64,000 bases of DNA from Streptomyces mirabilis (GTDB lineage Bacteria > Actinomycetota > Actinomycetes > Streptomycetales > Streptomycetaceae), in assembly GCF_039503195.1 (NCBI RefSeq), contig NZ_JBCJKP010000001.1:5766001-5830000 (forward strand), read 5' to 3'. A program made the translations under genes and the position numbers. Below are positions 23,980 to 32,353 of the stretch, in pieces (positions within the stretch are counted from its first letter, which is position 1; every line of letters starts with the position of its first letter). The notes beneath the pieces are model-generated. The model searched no databases. It saw only the letters and a list, made by a program, of their open reading frames with translations, and was not told where the DNA came from.

Positions 23980-24006
23980 GCAGATGCAAGGGCAGATGCA
24001 CGTGCA
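23980..24006 (-). promoter_or_regulatory. 27-bp element upstream of the ATPase gene
   Basis: Read on the - strand this matches the 22884-22910 element at 26 of 27 bases, including TGCACGTGCA and two TGCATCTG units. It lies about 75 bases upstream of the chosen ATPase start. The single difference is between the two TGCATCTG units. Confidence 0.8.
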
Positions 24007-24007
24007 C

Positions 24008-24203
24008 GCGCCCGAATTAGACCTTCCTCCACCCTTTCTTGGTCATTTCTTCTGTCACCTTCTTCCCGCTTGTTGACCCTCTACTGATCTTTTCCTGTGT
24101 GGTCTCTTTGGGCTCTTTCCGTTTCTGTAACTGAACGAGTACTGCTTGAAGTGTTTTAGTGGCAGACTTCGGCCCTTGAAGACGGTTGGGGAGGCGGACG
24201 AAC
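24008..24203. other. T-rich, low-GC intergenic stretch
   Basis: From about 24015 to 24160 the + strand is rich in T and clearly below the window's usual GC, with TTC/TCTTTT tracts. It separates the ATPase element from the regulator gene, so it probably holds the regulator's promoter. I see no ORF with coding character and no strong hairpin. Confidence 0.5.
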
Positions 24204-25067
24204 GTGAGCGCTGGTGAGTCGAGTGGCTCGGTGGTGCGGCGCATGCTGCTGGGATCACATCTGCGGCGCCTGCGGGAGTCGCGCGGAATCACCCGGGAAG
24301 CGGCCGGTTACTCGATCCGTGCCTCCGAATCGAAGATCAGCCGCATGGAGTTGGGACGGGTGAGCTTCAAGACGCGCGACGTCGAGGACCTGCTGACGCT
24401 GTACGGCATCACCGACGAGGCCGAGCGCACATCGCTCGTCTCCCTCGCCAAGGAGGCCAACGTCGCGGGCTGGTGGCACAGTTACTCGGACGTCCTGCCC
24501 AGCTGGTTCCCGACCTACGTCGGCCTGGAGGGCGCGGCCCATCTGATCCGCTCGTACGAAGTCCAGTTCGTGCACGGCCTGTTGCAGACGGAGGCCTACG
24601 CCCACGCGGTCGTCGCGCGCGGCATGCGGGGCGCCTCGCCCGCCGACATCGAGCGGCGCGTCGCGCTGCGCCTGGAGCGGCAGAAGTACCTCGTCTCCGA
24701 GAAGGCCCCGGAGTTCCACATCGTCCTCGACGAGGCCGCGCTGCGCCGCCCTTACGGTGACCGCGAGGTGATGCGTGGGCAACTCCAGCATCTGATCGAG
24801 GTGTCGGAGCGTTCCAACGTACGACTTCAGGTCATGCCGTTCAGCTTCGGCGGCCACTCGGGCGAGAGCGGTTCCTTCACCATCCTGAGCTTCCCCGAGT
24901 CCGACCTGTCGGACGTCGTCTATCTGGAGCAGCTCACCAGCGCGCTCTACCTGGACAAACGCGAGGACGTCACCCAGTACGAAGGCGCCCTCAAGCAGCT
25001 GCAGCAGGACAGTCCCGGGCCCTCCGAGAGCCGCGATCTGCTGCGGGGGCTGCTCCAGCTCTCCTGA
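24204..25067 (+). CDS. Scr1-type XRE helix-turn-helix regulator (DUF5753)
   Basis: A 287-residue protein. GTG at 24204 follows GGGAGGCGGACGAAC. The N-terminal XRE domain reads LGSHLRRLRESRGITREAAG then SIRASESKISRMELGR. The rest is the DUF5753/Scr1 domain with VQFVHGLLQTEAYAHAVVAR, FHIVLDEAALRRPYGDREVM and VRLQVMPFSFGGHSGESGSF. Such regulators pair with DUF397 proteins, as WhiJ does. It is oriented away from the ATPase and may bind the shared 27-bp element; that is inference. Confidence 0.93.
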   Translation: MSAGESSGSVVRRMLLGSHLRRLRESRGITREAAGYSIRASESKISRMELGRVSFKTRDVEDLLTLYGITDEAERTSLVSLAKEANVAGWWHSYSDVLPSWFPTYVGLEGAAHLIRSYEVQFVHGLLQTEAYAHAVVARGMRGASPADIERRVALRLERQKYLVSEKAPEFHIVLDEAALRRPYGDREVMRGQLQHLIEVSERSNVRLQVMPFSFGGHSGESGSFTILSFPESDLSDVVYLEQLTSALYLDKREDVTQYEGALKQLQQDSPGPSESRDLLRGLLQLS

Positions 25068-25172
25068 CCTTCTCCCCGCCGCCTCCGGCGAGTCTTCACG
25101 GTCTGTTCGCCTGTGAGTCTTCATGGACTCTTCGGAGGCGCTCTCCAACTCCCTTTGGACGCAAGTACGATG

Positions 25173-25188
25173 ACGTCTGATCAGACGT
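25173..25188. promoter_or_regulatory. Perfect 16-bp palindrome before aldehyde dehydrogenase
   Basis: ACGTCTGATCAGACGT (25173-25188) is a perfect 8+8 inverted repeat about 68 bases before the ATG at 25256. GTCTG units recur just downstream (25201, 25223). A dimeric repressor or activator site is likely; the protein is unknown. Confidence 0.65.
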
Positions 25189-25255
25189 TGATCGGATGTG
25201 TCTGCTGACTCAGACTCGGATGTCTGCCTCGGCAGCAAGGGGATTGAGGGAGCGC

Positions 25256-26716
25256 ATGTCGTCCTACTTCACCGACTTGGCCCAGCAGTACATCGACGGC
25301 GAGTGGCGCCAGGGCACCGGCTCCTGGGACATCATCGATTTCAACCCGTACAACGGCGAGAAGCTGGCGTCGATCACCATAGCCACGGTCGACGAGGTCG
25401 ACGAGGCCTACCTCGCCGCCCGGCGCGCCCAGAAGGAATGGGCCGCGACCAACCCGTACGCCCGTCGCGCCGTCTTCGAGAAGGCCCTGCGCATCATCGA
25501 GGAGCGCGAGGCCGAGATCACCGAGGTGATCATCGCCGAGCTCGGCGGCACCCACCTCAAGGCGGGCTTCGAACTCCACCTCGCCAAGGAGTTCCTGCGC
25601 GAGTCGATCCAGCTGGCGCTGCGCCCCGAGGGCAAGATCCTCCCCTCGCCGATCGACGGCAAGGAGAACCGCCTCTACCGCGTCCCCGTCGGTGTCGTCG
25701 GCGTGATCAGCCCCTTCAACTTCCCCTTCCTGCTCTCCCTGAAGTCCGTCGCGCCGGCCCTGGCGCTCGGCAACGGCGTGGTCCTCAAGCCGCACCAGAA
25801 CACCCCGATCGTCGGCGGCTCCCTGGTGGCGAAGGTCTTCGAGGACGCGGGCCTGCCCGGCGGTCTGCTCAACGTCGTCATCACCGACATCGCCGAGATC
25901 GGCGACGCCTTCATCGAGCACCCCGTACCGAAGGTCATCTCCTTCACCGGCTCCGACAAGGTCGGCCGCCACGTCGCCACCGTCTGCGCCTCGCACTTCA
26001 AGAGCGCGGTGCTGGAGCTCGGCGGCAACAGCGCCCTGGTGGTCCTCGACGACGCGGACATCGACTACGCCGTCGACGCGGCGGTCTTCAGCCGCTACGT
26101 CCACCAGGGCCAGGTCTGCATGGCCGCCAACCGCGTTCTGGTGGACCGCTCGATCGCGGACGAGTTCACCGAGAAGTTCGTCGCCAAGGTGAAGACGCTG
26201 AAGGTCGGCGACCCGAGCGACCCCCAGACGATCATCGGCCCGGTCATCAACTCCTCCCAGGCGGACTCGCTCACCGGCGCGGTCGACCAGGCGATCGCCG
26301 AGGGCGCCACGGCCCTGGTGCGCGGCGCCACCACCGACAACCTCGTCGAGCCGACCGTCCTGACGGACCTGCCCGCCGACTCCGCCATCCTCCGGCAGGA
26401 GATCTTCGGCCCGGTCGCGCTCCTCGTCACCTTCGACGGCGAGGAGGAGGCCGTCCGCATCGTCAACGACACCCCGTACGGGCTCAGCGGCGCCGTGCAC
26501 ACCGCCGACGTCGAGCGGGGTGTCGCCTTCGCCAAGCAGATCGACACCGGCATGTTCCACGTCAACGACGGCACCGTCCACGACGAGCCGCTGGTCCCCT
26601 TCGGCGGCGAGAAGCACTCCGGCATCGGCCGCTTGAACGGCGAGACGACCGTCGACGCCTTCACCACCCAGAAGTGGATCTCGGTCCAGCACGGCCGCAG
26701 CTTCTTCCCGTTCTAG
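25256..26716 (+). CDS. NAD(P)-dependent aldehyde dehydrogenase
   Basis: A 486-residue protein of the aldehyde dehydrogenase superfamily. The oxyanion/cofactor segment ISPFNFPFLLSLKSVAPALA, the catalytic glutamate in LELGGNSALVVL and the nucleophile cysteine in HQGQVCMAANR are all present, as is the C-terminal PFGGEKHSGIGR. It is most like benzaldehyde/vanillin-type dehydrogenases, but the substrate is not certain. ATG at 25256 with GAGGGAG upstream; the in-frame TTG/GTG codons further up lie in the palindrome region. It appears monocistronic. Confidence 0.95.
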   Translation: MSSYFTDLAQQYIDGEWRQGTGSWDIIDFNPYNGEKLASITIATVDEVDEAYLAARRAQKEWAATNPYARRAVFEKALRIIEEREAEITEVIIAELGGTHLKAGFELHLAKEFLRESIQLALRPEGKILPSPIDGKENRLYRVPVGVVGVISPFNFPFLLSLKSVAPALALGNGVVLKPHQNTPIVGGSLVAKVFEDAGLPGGLLNVVITDIAEIGDAFIEHPVPKVISFTGSDKVGRHVATVCASHFKSAVLELGGNSALVVLDDADIDYAVDAAVFSRYVHQGQVCMAANRVLVDRSIADEFTEKFVAKVKTLKVGDPSDPQTIIGPVINSSQADSLTGAVDQAIAEGATALVRGATTDNLVEPTVLTDLPADSAILRQEIFGPVALLVTFDGEEEAVRIVNDTPYGLSGAVHTADVERGVAFAKQIDTGMFHVNDGTVHDEPLVPFGGEKHSGIGRLNGETTVDAFTTQKWISVQHGRSFFPF

Positions 26717-26846
26717 GGATTCTTCCGTTCGGAGACTCTTCGTCGCCCTCGGGCCCTTACGGACAGAAGCTGACCGCAAGGGCCCGTACGTTCGTCGGTG
26801 TCAGGCAGGGGATGCCAGACAGGTGGACCGATGAGAGGCGGCGATC

Positions 26847-27383
26847 ATGGTTACTCACGTTGCGGCGGAGACTCCCGGCGACGAGCGTGGAGCACTGCTC
26901 TCCTTCCTGGAGGCCGAGCGCGGCGGGATCCGCCGCGCCCTGATCGGCCTGACGCCGGAACAGGCCACGAGCCGGCCGAGCGCGAGCGAACTGTCCCTGG
27001 CCGGGCTGCTCAAGCACGTCGCCGAGACCGAGCAGGCCTGGATCGCCCGCGCGAAGGGCGAGTCGCCCGCCGTCGAGCGGGACGAGTCGACCTGGCACGA
27101 GTGCTTTGCGCTCGTCGGCGACGAGACCGTCGCGTCGCAGCTCGCGTACTGGGAGAAGGTCGCCGCCGAGACGGAGGCGTTCATCCGCTCGGTGCCCAGC
27201 CTCGACGAGACCTTCGCACTGCCCGAAGCCCCCTGGTTCCCCCGGGAACGGGTCTCGATGCGCTGGGTGGCGCTCCACCTGATCCGTGAGACGGCCCGGC
27301 ACGCCGGCCACGCCGACATCATCCGCGAGTCCCTGGACGGCGCCACCGCCTTCGAGCTGGTCGCCCGCGCGCAGGAGGGTTGA
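26847..27383 (+). CDS. DinB/DUF664-family protein
   Basis: A 178-residue, mostly helical protein. Three family histidines that bind a metal are visible: LAGLLKHVAETEQAW and the pair in HLIRETARHAGHADIIRE. DinB-like proteins in actinobacteria include mycothiol-dependent thiol transferases, so a detoxification role is possible, but the reaction is not known. A PadR regulator follows 37 bases later on the same strand. Confidence 0.9.
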   Translation: MVTHVAAETPGDERGALLSFLEAERGGIRRALIGLTPEQATSRPSASELSLAGLLKHVAETEQAWIARAKGESPAVERDESTWHECFALVGDETVASQLAYWEKVAAETEAFIRSVPSLDETFALPEAPWFPRERVSMRWVALHLIRETARHAGHADIIRESLDGATAFELVARAQEG

Positions 27384-27420
27384 CCTCCGCGCCCTCATCT
27401 GCCCCCATAACCTGGACCGC

Positions 27421-28062
27421 ATGTCAGCGATCCGTCTCCTGGTGCTGGGCGCCGTCCGCCAGCACGGGCGGGCCCACGGCTACCAGGTGCGCAACGACCT
27501 CGAGTACTGGGGCGCGCACGAGTGGTCCAACGCCAAGCCCGGCTCGATCTACCACGCGCTCAAGCAGATGGCGAAACAGGGACTGCTGCTCGCCCACGAG
27601 ATCGCCCCGTCCACGGCGGGCGGCCCGCCGCGCACCGAGTACGAGATCACGGACCAGGGCACCGAGGAGTACTTCACGCTGCTGCGCCGGTCGCTGACCG
27701 CGTACGACCAGAAACCGGACATCCTCTCGGCCGCGCTCGGCTTCATGGTCGACCTCGGCCGTGCGGAGACCCTCGAACTCCTCCGGGAGCGGGTGCGCGC
27801 CATCGAGGAGTGGCGCAAGTCCGTCACCGGGTACTACGCCCCCGAGGACGGCCCCGGACAGCTCGGCCACATCGGCGAGATCATGAACTTCTGGGTCCAC
27901 TCCGCCGACTCCGGCGCACAGTGGACCCGGGGCCTGATCGAGCGCGTCCAGGGCGGCGCGTACACCTTCGCCGGGGAGGGCGAACCCTTCGTCGGGGTCC
28001 TGGTCGACGGCGAGGAGAACCCGTACGCCACGGGAACCCCGCACCCCGGCGACCAGGAGTAG
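27421..28062 (+). CDS. PadR-family transcriptional regulator
   Basis: A 213-residue protein with the PadR winged helix: LVLGAVRQHGRAHGYQVRND, WSNAKPGSIYHALKQMAKQG and a wing PPRTEYEITDQGTEEY, followed by the helical dimerisation region (VIR-type). PadR proteins repress detoxification or stress genes. It follows the DinB-like gene closely and may be co-transcribed. Its 3' end converges on the glutamate decarboxylase gene with only 23 bases between. Confidence 0.93.
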   Translation: MSAIRLLVLGAVRQHGRAHGYQVRNDLEYWGAHEWSNAKPGSIYHALKQMAKQGLLLAHEIAPSTAGGPPRTEYEITDQGTEEYFTLLRRSLTAYDQKPDILSAALGFMVDLGRAETLELLRERVRAIEEWRKSVTGYYAPEDGPGQLGHIGEIMNFWVHSADSGAQWTRGLIERVQGGAYTFAGEGEPFVGVLVDGEENPYATGTPHPGDQE

Positions 28063-28085
28063 CCACGCCCCTGGCCGGACAGGCC

Positions 28086-29492
28086 CTAGTGATGGAAGCC
28101 CGTCGCCGCCTCCTTGTCCTGGGTCAGCGGATGCGGCAGCCTGCGCAGTTGGGGCACCAACCGGCTCAGGTCCTCGATGAACAGGTCGGCGAGATCCACC
28201 GAGAAGCCGTTGCGGCACACCACACGCAGGACGGACAGGTCCTCCCGGTTGGCCGGGAAGGTGTACGCGGGCACCAGCCAGCCGCTCTCCCGCATGCGCC
28301 GGGACACGTCGAAGACGTCGTACGAGGTCACATGCGGTGCCGTGGTGAAAGCGAAGACGGGCAACTCGTCGCCCCGGGTGAGGAGTCGGAAGTCCTCCAA
28401 CGCCTCGACCCGCTCGGCGAGCCCGCGGGCCAGGTCTCTGGTCGTCTGCTGCACGGCCCGGAAGCCATCCCGGCCCAGCCGTAGGAACGTGTAGTACTGC
28501 GCCACGACCTGCGCGCCCGGACGGGAGAAGTTGAGGGCGAAGGTCGGCATGTTGCCGCCCAAGTAGTTGACCCGGAAGACGAGCTCCTCGGGCAGCTCGG
28601 CCTCGGTCCGCCACAGTGCCCAGCCGACGCCCGGGTAGACCAGCCCGTACTTGTGGCCCGAGGTGTTGATCGAGGACACCCGCGGCAACCTGAAGTCCCA
28701 GACCAGGTCCGGATCGAGGAAGGGGGCGATCATCGCGCCGGACGCGCCGTCGACATGGACGGGGATGTCCAGGCCCGTACGCTCCTGGAGCTGGTCGAGG
28801 GCCGCGCACAGGTCGGCGATCGGCTCGTAGGACCCGTCGAAGGTGGAGCCGAGGATGCCGACGACCCCGATGGTGTTCTCGTCGCACAGCTCGGCCGCCG
28901 CCTGCGGGTCGAGATGGAACCGGTCGCCCTCCATGGGCACCTGGCGTGCCTCGACCTCCCAGAAGTTGCAGAACTTCTCCCAGCACACCTGGACGTTCAC
29001 CCCCATCACGAGATTGGGGCGTGCTCCGGGGTAGCGATCCGCGTTCCGCCGCATCCAGCGCCGCTTCAGGGCCATGCCGGCGAGCATGCACGCCTCGCTC
29101 GATCCGGTCGTCGAACAGCCGACGGCGGACGCCGGGTCCGGCGCGTTCCACAAGTCCGCGAGCATCGCCACGCAGCGGCGCTCCAGCTCGGCGGTGCGCG
29201 GGTACTCGTCCTTGTCGATCATGTTCTTGTCCCGGCACTCGCCCATCAGCACCCCGGCCTGCGGTTCCATCCAGGTGGTGACGAAGGTGGCGAGGTTCAG
29301 CCGCGCGTTCCCGTCCAGCATCAGCTCGTCGTGGACGACCTGATAGGCGGTGTTGGGTGGCAGCGGCCCGTCCGGAAGCCGGTGCTTGGGCGGGGCCTCG
29401 GTCATGCCCCCGACCGGGTTCGCCTCCCCGAAGAAGGGGTTGACGGACACCGGGCGCTCGTCGGGCTTCTCGGGACCTTGGTGGAGCGGCAT
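28086..29492 (-). CDS. gadB: Glutamate decarboxylase
   Basis: A 468-residue PLP enzyme converting glutamate to GABA and CO2, consuming a proton. The Schiff-base lysine is in NTSGHKYGLVYPGVGW; HVDGASGAMIAPF holds the PLP aspartate, and CSTTGSSEACMLAGMALKRR the phosphate site. ATG at 29492 is chosen over 29504 because GGGAG precedes it by 5 bases. The ClC channel gene lies immediately upstream on the same strand, the combination used in glutamate-dependent acid resistance. It is cytosolic; no GABA antiporter is nearby. Confidence 0.95.
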   Translation of the reverse strand: MPLHQGPEKPDERPVSVNPFFGEANPVGGMTEAPPKHRLPDGPLPPNTAYQVVHDELMLDGNARLNLATFVTTWMEPQAGVLMGECRDKNMIDKDEYPRTAELERRCVAMLADLWNAPDPASAVGCSTTGSSEACMLAGMALKRRWMRRNADRYPGARPNLVMGVNVQVCWEKFCNFWEVEARQVPMEGDRFHLDPQAAAELCDENTIGVVGILGSTFDGSYEPIADLCAALDQLQERTGLDIPVHVDGASGAMIAPFLDPDLVWDFRLPRVSSINTSGHKYGLVYPGVGWALWRTEAELPEELVFRVNYLGGNMPTFALNFSRPGAQVVAQYYTFLRLGRDGFRAVQQTTRDLARGLAERVEALEDFRLLTRGDELPVFAFTTAPHVTSYDVFDVSRRMRESGWLVPAYTFPANREDLSVLRVVCRNGFSVDLADLFIEDLSRLVPQLRRLPHPLTQDKEAATGFHH

Positions 29493-29521
29493 GGGATCTC
29501 CCATCGAGTCGGCGGTCGGAC

Positions 29522-29596
29522 GGTCCTGCTGGTTGAGCGGATCGGGGGTCCTACTGGTTCATCGGATCGGAGGGGCCCGTCGGTTCACCGGATCGC
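29522..29596. repeat. Three 25-bp imperfect tandem repeats
   Basis: Units 29522-29546, 29547-29571 and 29572-29596 share GG-TCC-CTGGTT-A-CGGATCGG-like bases. The third contains the ClC stop codon (29585-29587), so the array spans the end of that gene and the gap to gadB. Confidence 0.75.
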
Positions 29597-30850
29597 GCTC
29601 CCGTCGGCGCGCAGCTGCATCTGCGGGCGTCCGGTGACGAGCAGCCAGGCCGGTACCGAGGCCAGCACCAGCACGGGCAGCACGGCAGGCTGGGCCACCA
29701 GGACGGCCGCCGTGAACAGGCTGATCCAGCCCTGCCGGGTGACGGCCAGGAGCACACCCAGGACCGCGCACACCACGGCGAGCGTGGGATTCACCTGCGG
29801 TACCAACGCGTGCGCGCACAGCCCGAGAGCTACCCCGGCGAACACGGAGGGAAAGATCCGGCCGCCCCGGAAGCCGCACGAGGTGGCAACCAGCAGCGCG
29901 GCCAGCTTCACCGCGAACATCAGCGCGAACCGTCCCGCCGACCAGCCCTCCGGGTTCGCCGCGAGGGTCTTCACCTCGTCCAGGCCCTTGAAGAGCGTCA
30001 GAGGCCCGCCCAGCGCCCCCAGCAGCCCCAGGACGAGACCGCCCACGGGAAGCGCCACCATGGGGTGCCTGAGCCGCGAGAAGGCGGCGTGGGCGTAAGG
30101 GAGGGCGCACACCGCGGTCATCCCGATCGCCGCGGCCAACGAGGCGACCACCAGGGCGCTCAGCAGGTCGCCCCAGTGGGGGCCTTTGTAGGCGGGCAGC
30201 GCGAGGTCGAAGCTCGGGTGCTCGAGCAGCAACATGGTGAGCGCGCCCGTGCCGCCCGCGAGCAGCGGCGGCAGCAGCCGGTCCCAGAGGGCGCCGGGCC
30301 CCGGCTGCCCGGCCAGTACCTCGGAGAAGATCAGCGCTGCGGCCACCGGCGTACCGAACAGGGCGCCGATCGTGCCCGCGACCGCCAGGCCCACCCACAG
30401 CCCCACGGCGGAACCCGGGATCACGCGGGTGCCGAGCCAGTAGGCGAGGGCCACGTTGACGGCCGTGACGGGGTTCTCGGGGCCCAGGCTCACCCCGCCC
30501 GCCAGCGTCAGGACGGTGGCGACGAGCAGCCCGGGCAGAACGCGGGGTGGCAGGGGAGCGTCGACCAGACCCGTGGTCGCCGGATCCGGCCCCGCGTGCC
30601 CCGGCACCTTCCACACGACCAGACCCACCGCGATGCCGGTCGCCGTGAGCATCACGACCATCCACAGCACGGAGTAGCGGCCCACGCCCAGTGCGTCCGG
30701 AAGGGTCTCCCACAGGACGTCCTTGAAGCGGTCGGCGAGCAGGCTGACGCCCAGCAGGACGAGCGCCGCGGCCACACCGACCACCACGGAGGGCACGATC
30801 AACGGCAGCAGACGCCGTAAGGGGGTCGCCGTGGACGCATCGGTGCTCAC
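29585..30850 (-). CDS. clcA: ClC-family chloride channel/antiporter
   Basis: About 421 residues, highly hydrophobic with 10 or more membrane segments. The ClC selectivity motif GGVSLGPENP is present near residue 120 and GCFRGGRIFP-like FRGGRIFPSVFAGVALG later. GTG at 30850 has AGGG seven bases upstream; GTG at 30856 is too close to it. ClC proteins exchange chloride for protons; in bacteria they relieve the charge built up by acid-resistance decarboxylation, which fits the gadB gene downstream. I did not see the C-terminal CBS domains of some ClCs. Confidence 0.92.
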   Translation of the reverse strand: MSTDASTATPLRRLLPLIVPSVVVGVAAALVLLGVSLLADRFKDVLWETLPDALGVGRYSVLWMVVMLTATGIAVGLVVWKVPGHAGPDPATTGLVDAPLPPRVLPGLLVATVLTLAGGVSLGPENPVTAVNVALAYWLGTRVIPGSAVGLWVGLAVAGTIGALFGTPVAAALIFSEVLAGQPGPGALWDRLLPPLLAGGTGALTMLLLEHPSFDLALPAYKGPHWGDLLSALVVASLAAAIGMTAVCALPYAHAAFSRLRHPMVALPVGGLVLGLLGALGGPLTLFKGLDEVKTLAANPEGWSAGRFALMFAVKLAALLVATSCGFRGGRIFPSVFAGVALGLCAHALVPQVNPTLAVVCAVLGVLLAVTRQGWISLFTAAVLVAQPAVLPVLVLASVPAWLLVTGRPQMQLRADGSAIR

Positions 30851-30922
30851 GGCCACACCCTAAGCGGGCAAAAGCCGCACAACATCCCGAAGGGTGTGAT
30901 TCGGGATCCGGGGAATTCCGGC

Positions 30923-30953
30923 TTGCACCTCACGTGGCGTGAGGTCCGATGGT
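30923..30953 (+). promoter_or_regulatory. MerR-type tipA promoter
   Basis: TTGCAC (30923-30928) and GATGGT (30948-30953) are 19 bases apart, the over-long spacing of MerR promoters. The spacer region holds a perfect 8-3-8 inverted repeat, ACCTCACG-TGG-CGTGAGGT (30927-30945), close to the known tipA promoter operator. Confidence 0.85.
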
Positions 30954-30980
30954 GGGACACGTACCGAGGAAGGAGCGGAA

Positions 30981-31748
30981 GTGGGCTACTCAGTGGGCCA
31001 GGTCGCCGGTTTCGCCGGGGTCACGGTGCGCACCCTGCACCACTACGACGGGATCGGCCTGCTCGTTCCGAGCGAGCGCAACCACGCCGGGCACCGGCGC
31101 TACAGCGACGCCGACCTCGACCGGTTGCAACAGATCCTGTTCTACCGGGAGCTGAGCTTCCCGCTCGACGAGGTCGCGGCCCTGCTCGACGACCCGGAGG
31201 CGGACCCGCGCGCGCACCTGCGCCGCCGGCACGAGCTGCTGACCGCCCGGATCGAGAAGCTGCAGAAGATGGCCGCGGCCGTGGAGCACGCCATGGAGGC
31301 ACGCACGATGGGCATCAACCTCACGCCCGAGGAGAGGTTCGAGGTCTTCGGGGGCAAGGATCCCGAGGAGCACGCGGAGGAGGCCGAACGGCGGTGGGGC
31401 GGCACGGCGGAGTACGCCGAGTCACAGCGCCGTGCCGCCCGCTACACCAAGGACGACTGGCAGCGCATCCAGGCCGAGGTCGCCTCCTGGGGCGAGCGCT
31501 ACGACGCCCTCATGGAAGCGGGCGAACGCGCGACCGGCGAGCGGGCCATGGACATGGCCGAGGAACACCGGCAGCACATCGGCAAGTGGTTCTACGACTG
31601 CTCGTACGAGCACCACGGGTGCCTCGGCGCGATGTACGTGTCCGACGAACGCTTCAAGGTGTACTACGACTCCATGCGCCCGGGTCTCGCCGAACACCTC
31701 AGGGACGCGATCACGGCGAACGCGGCCCGGCACTCCCAGGAAGCCTGA
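30981..31748 (+). CDS. tipA: TipA-type MerR regulator with thiopeptide-binding domain
   Basis: A 255-residue protein. GTG at 30981 follows AAGGAGCGGAA. The MerR DNA-binding part is YSVGQVAGFAGVTVRTLHHY with RRYSDADLDRLQQILFYREL, then a coiled coil. The TipAS domain starts at MGINLTPEERFEVFGGKDPE and carries the cysteines (FYDCSYEHHGCLGAM) near the region used by TipA to bond thiostrepton-like peptides. GGAGG lies 8 bases before an internal ATG at 31308, matching the known separate production of TipAS from inside tipA. Its own promoter has the TipA operator, so it is self-activating when thiopeptides bind. Confidence 0.95.
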   Translation: MGYSVGQVAGFAGVTVRTLHHYDGIGLLVPSERNHAGHRRYSDADLDRLQQILFYRELSFPLDEVAALLDDPEADPRAHLRRRHELLTARIEKLQKMAAAVEHAMEARTMGINLTPEERFEVFGGKDPEEHAEEAERRWGGTAEYAESQRRAARYTKDDWQRIQAEVASWGERYDALMEAGERATGERAMDMAEEHRQHIGKWFYDCSYEHHGCLGAMYVSDERFKVYYDSMRPGLAEHLRDAITANAARHSQEA

Positions 31749-31757
31749 CGGAAAGAC

Positions 31758-31793
31758 GGTGAGGGGCACCCGCCACGGCGGGTGCCCCTCACC
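31758..31793. terminator. Bidirectional terminator
   Basis: A perfect inverted repeat of up to 17 bp (31758-31774 with 31777-31793) between convergent tipA and the YbjQ-like gene; the real loop will be 4 or more bases. Confidence 0.9.
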
Positions 31794-31821
31794 GGGTTCC
31801 GGTTCCGCGGCCGGTCGCGCC

Positions 31822-32187
31822 CTACTCCTTCACCAGGACCACCGCGGTGCCGTACGCGCACACCTCCGTGCCCACGTCCGCCGCCTCGGTCACGTCGAAC
31901 CGCATCATCAGCACGCCGTTCGCCCCCCGCACGCGTGCCTGCTCGACGAGTCGTTCCATGGCCTGGTTACGGGTCTCCACGAGGGTCCTGGTGAGCCCCT
32001 TGAGCTCGCCGCCGATCATCGACTTCAGACCCGCGCCGATCTGGCTGCCCAGATGCCGGGATCGCACGGTGAGGCCGAAGACCTCGCCGATGACCTGCTG
32101 GACGCGGTAGCCGGGCGCGTCGTTCGTCGTCACGACCAGGACGTCCGACCGGGGTCCCTGGCCGCCTCCGTATTCATCGATGCCCAT
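31822..32187 (-). CDS. YbjQ/DUF74-family protein
   Basis: A 121-residue protein. The family core is visible in PGYRVQQVIGEVFGLTVRSR, GGELKGLTRTLVETRNQAME and ANGVLMMRFDVT. These small, probably pentameric cytosolic proteins have no known function. Length is normal (about 105-120). It converges with tipA across a shared terminator and is divergent from the DedA gene. Confidence 0.93.
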   Translation of the reverse strand: MGIDEYGGGQGPRSDVLVVTTNDAPGYRVQQVIGEVFGLTVRSRHLGSQIGAGLKSMIGGELKGLTRTLVETRNQAMERLVEQARVRGANGVLMMRFDVTEAADVGTEVCAYGTAVVLVKE

Positions 32188-32353
32188 GGCTCACAGCTTT
32201 GTCCCAGTGGGCACACAGTGCATCCTGGGGGCGCTGGTGGAACCTGGCACGAACACTGTGCGTTGATAGCTTTGGCCGACAGTACTGATGTGCTGCCGTA
32301 CTGCCGTCCCAGGACCGCCGTACTTTTCCTTCACCCCTCAGGAGCCCGGAACC

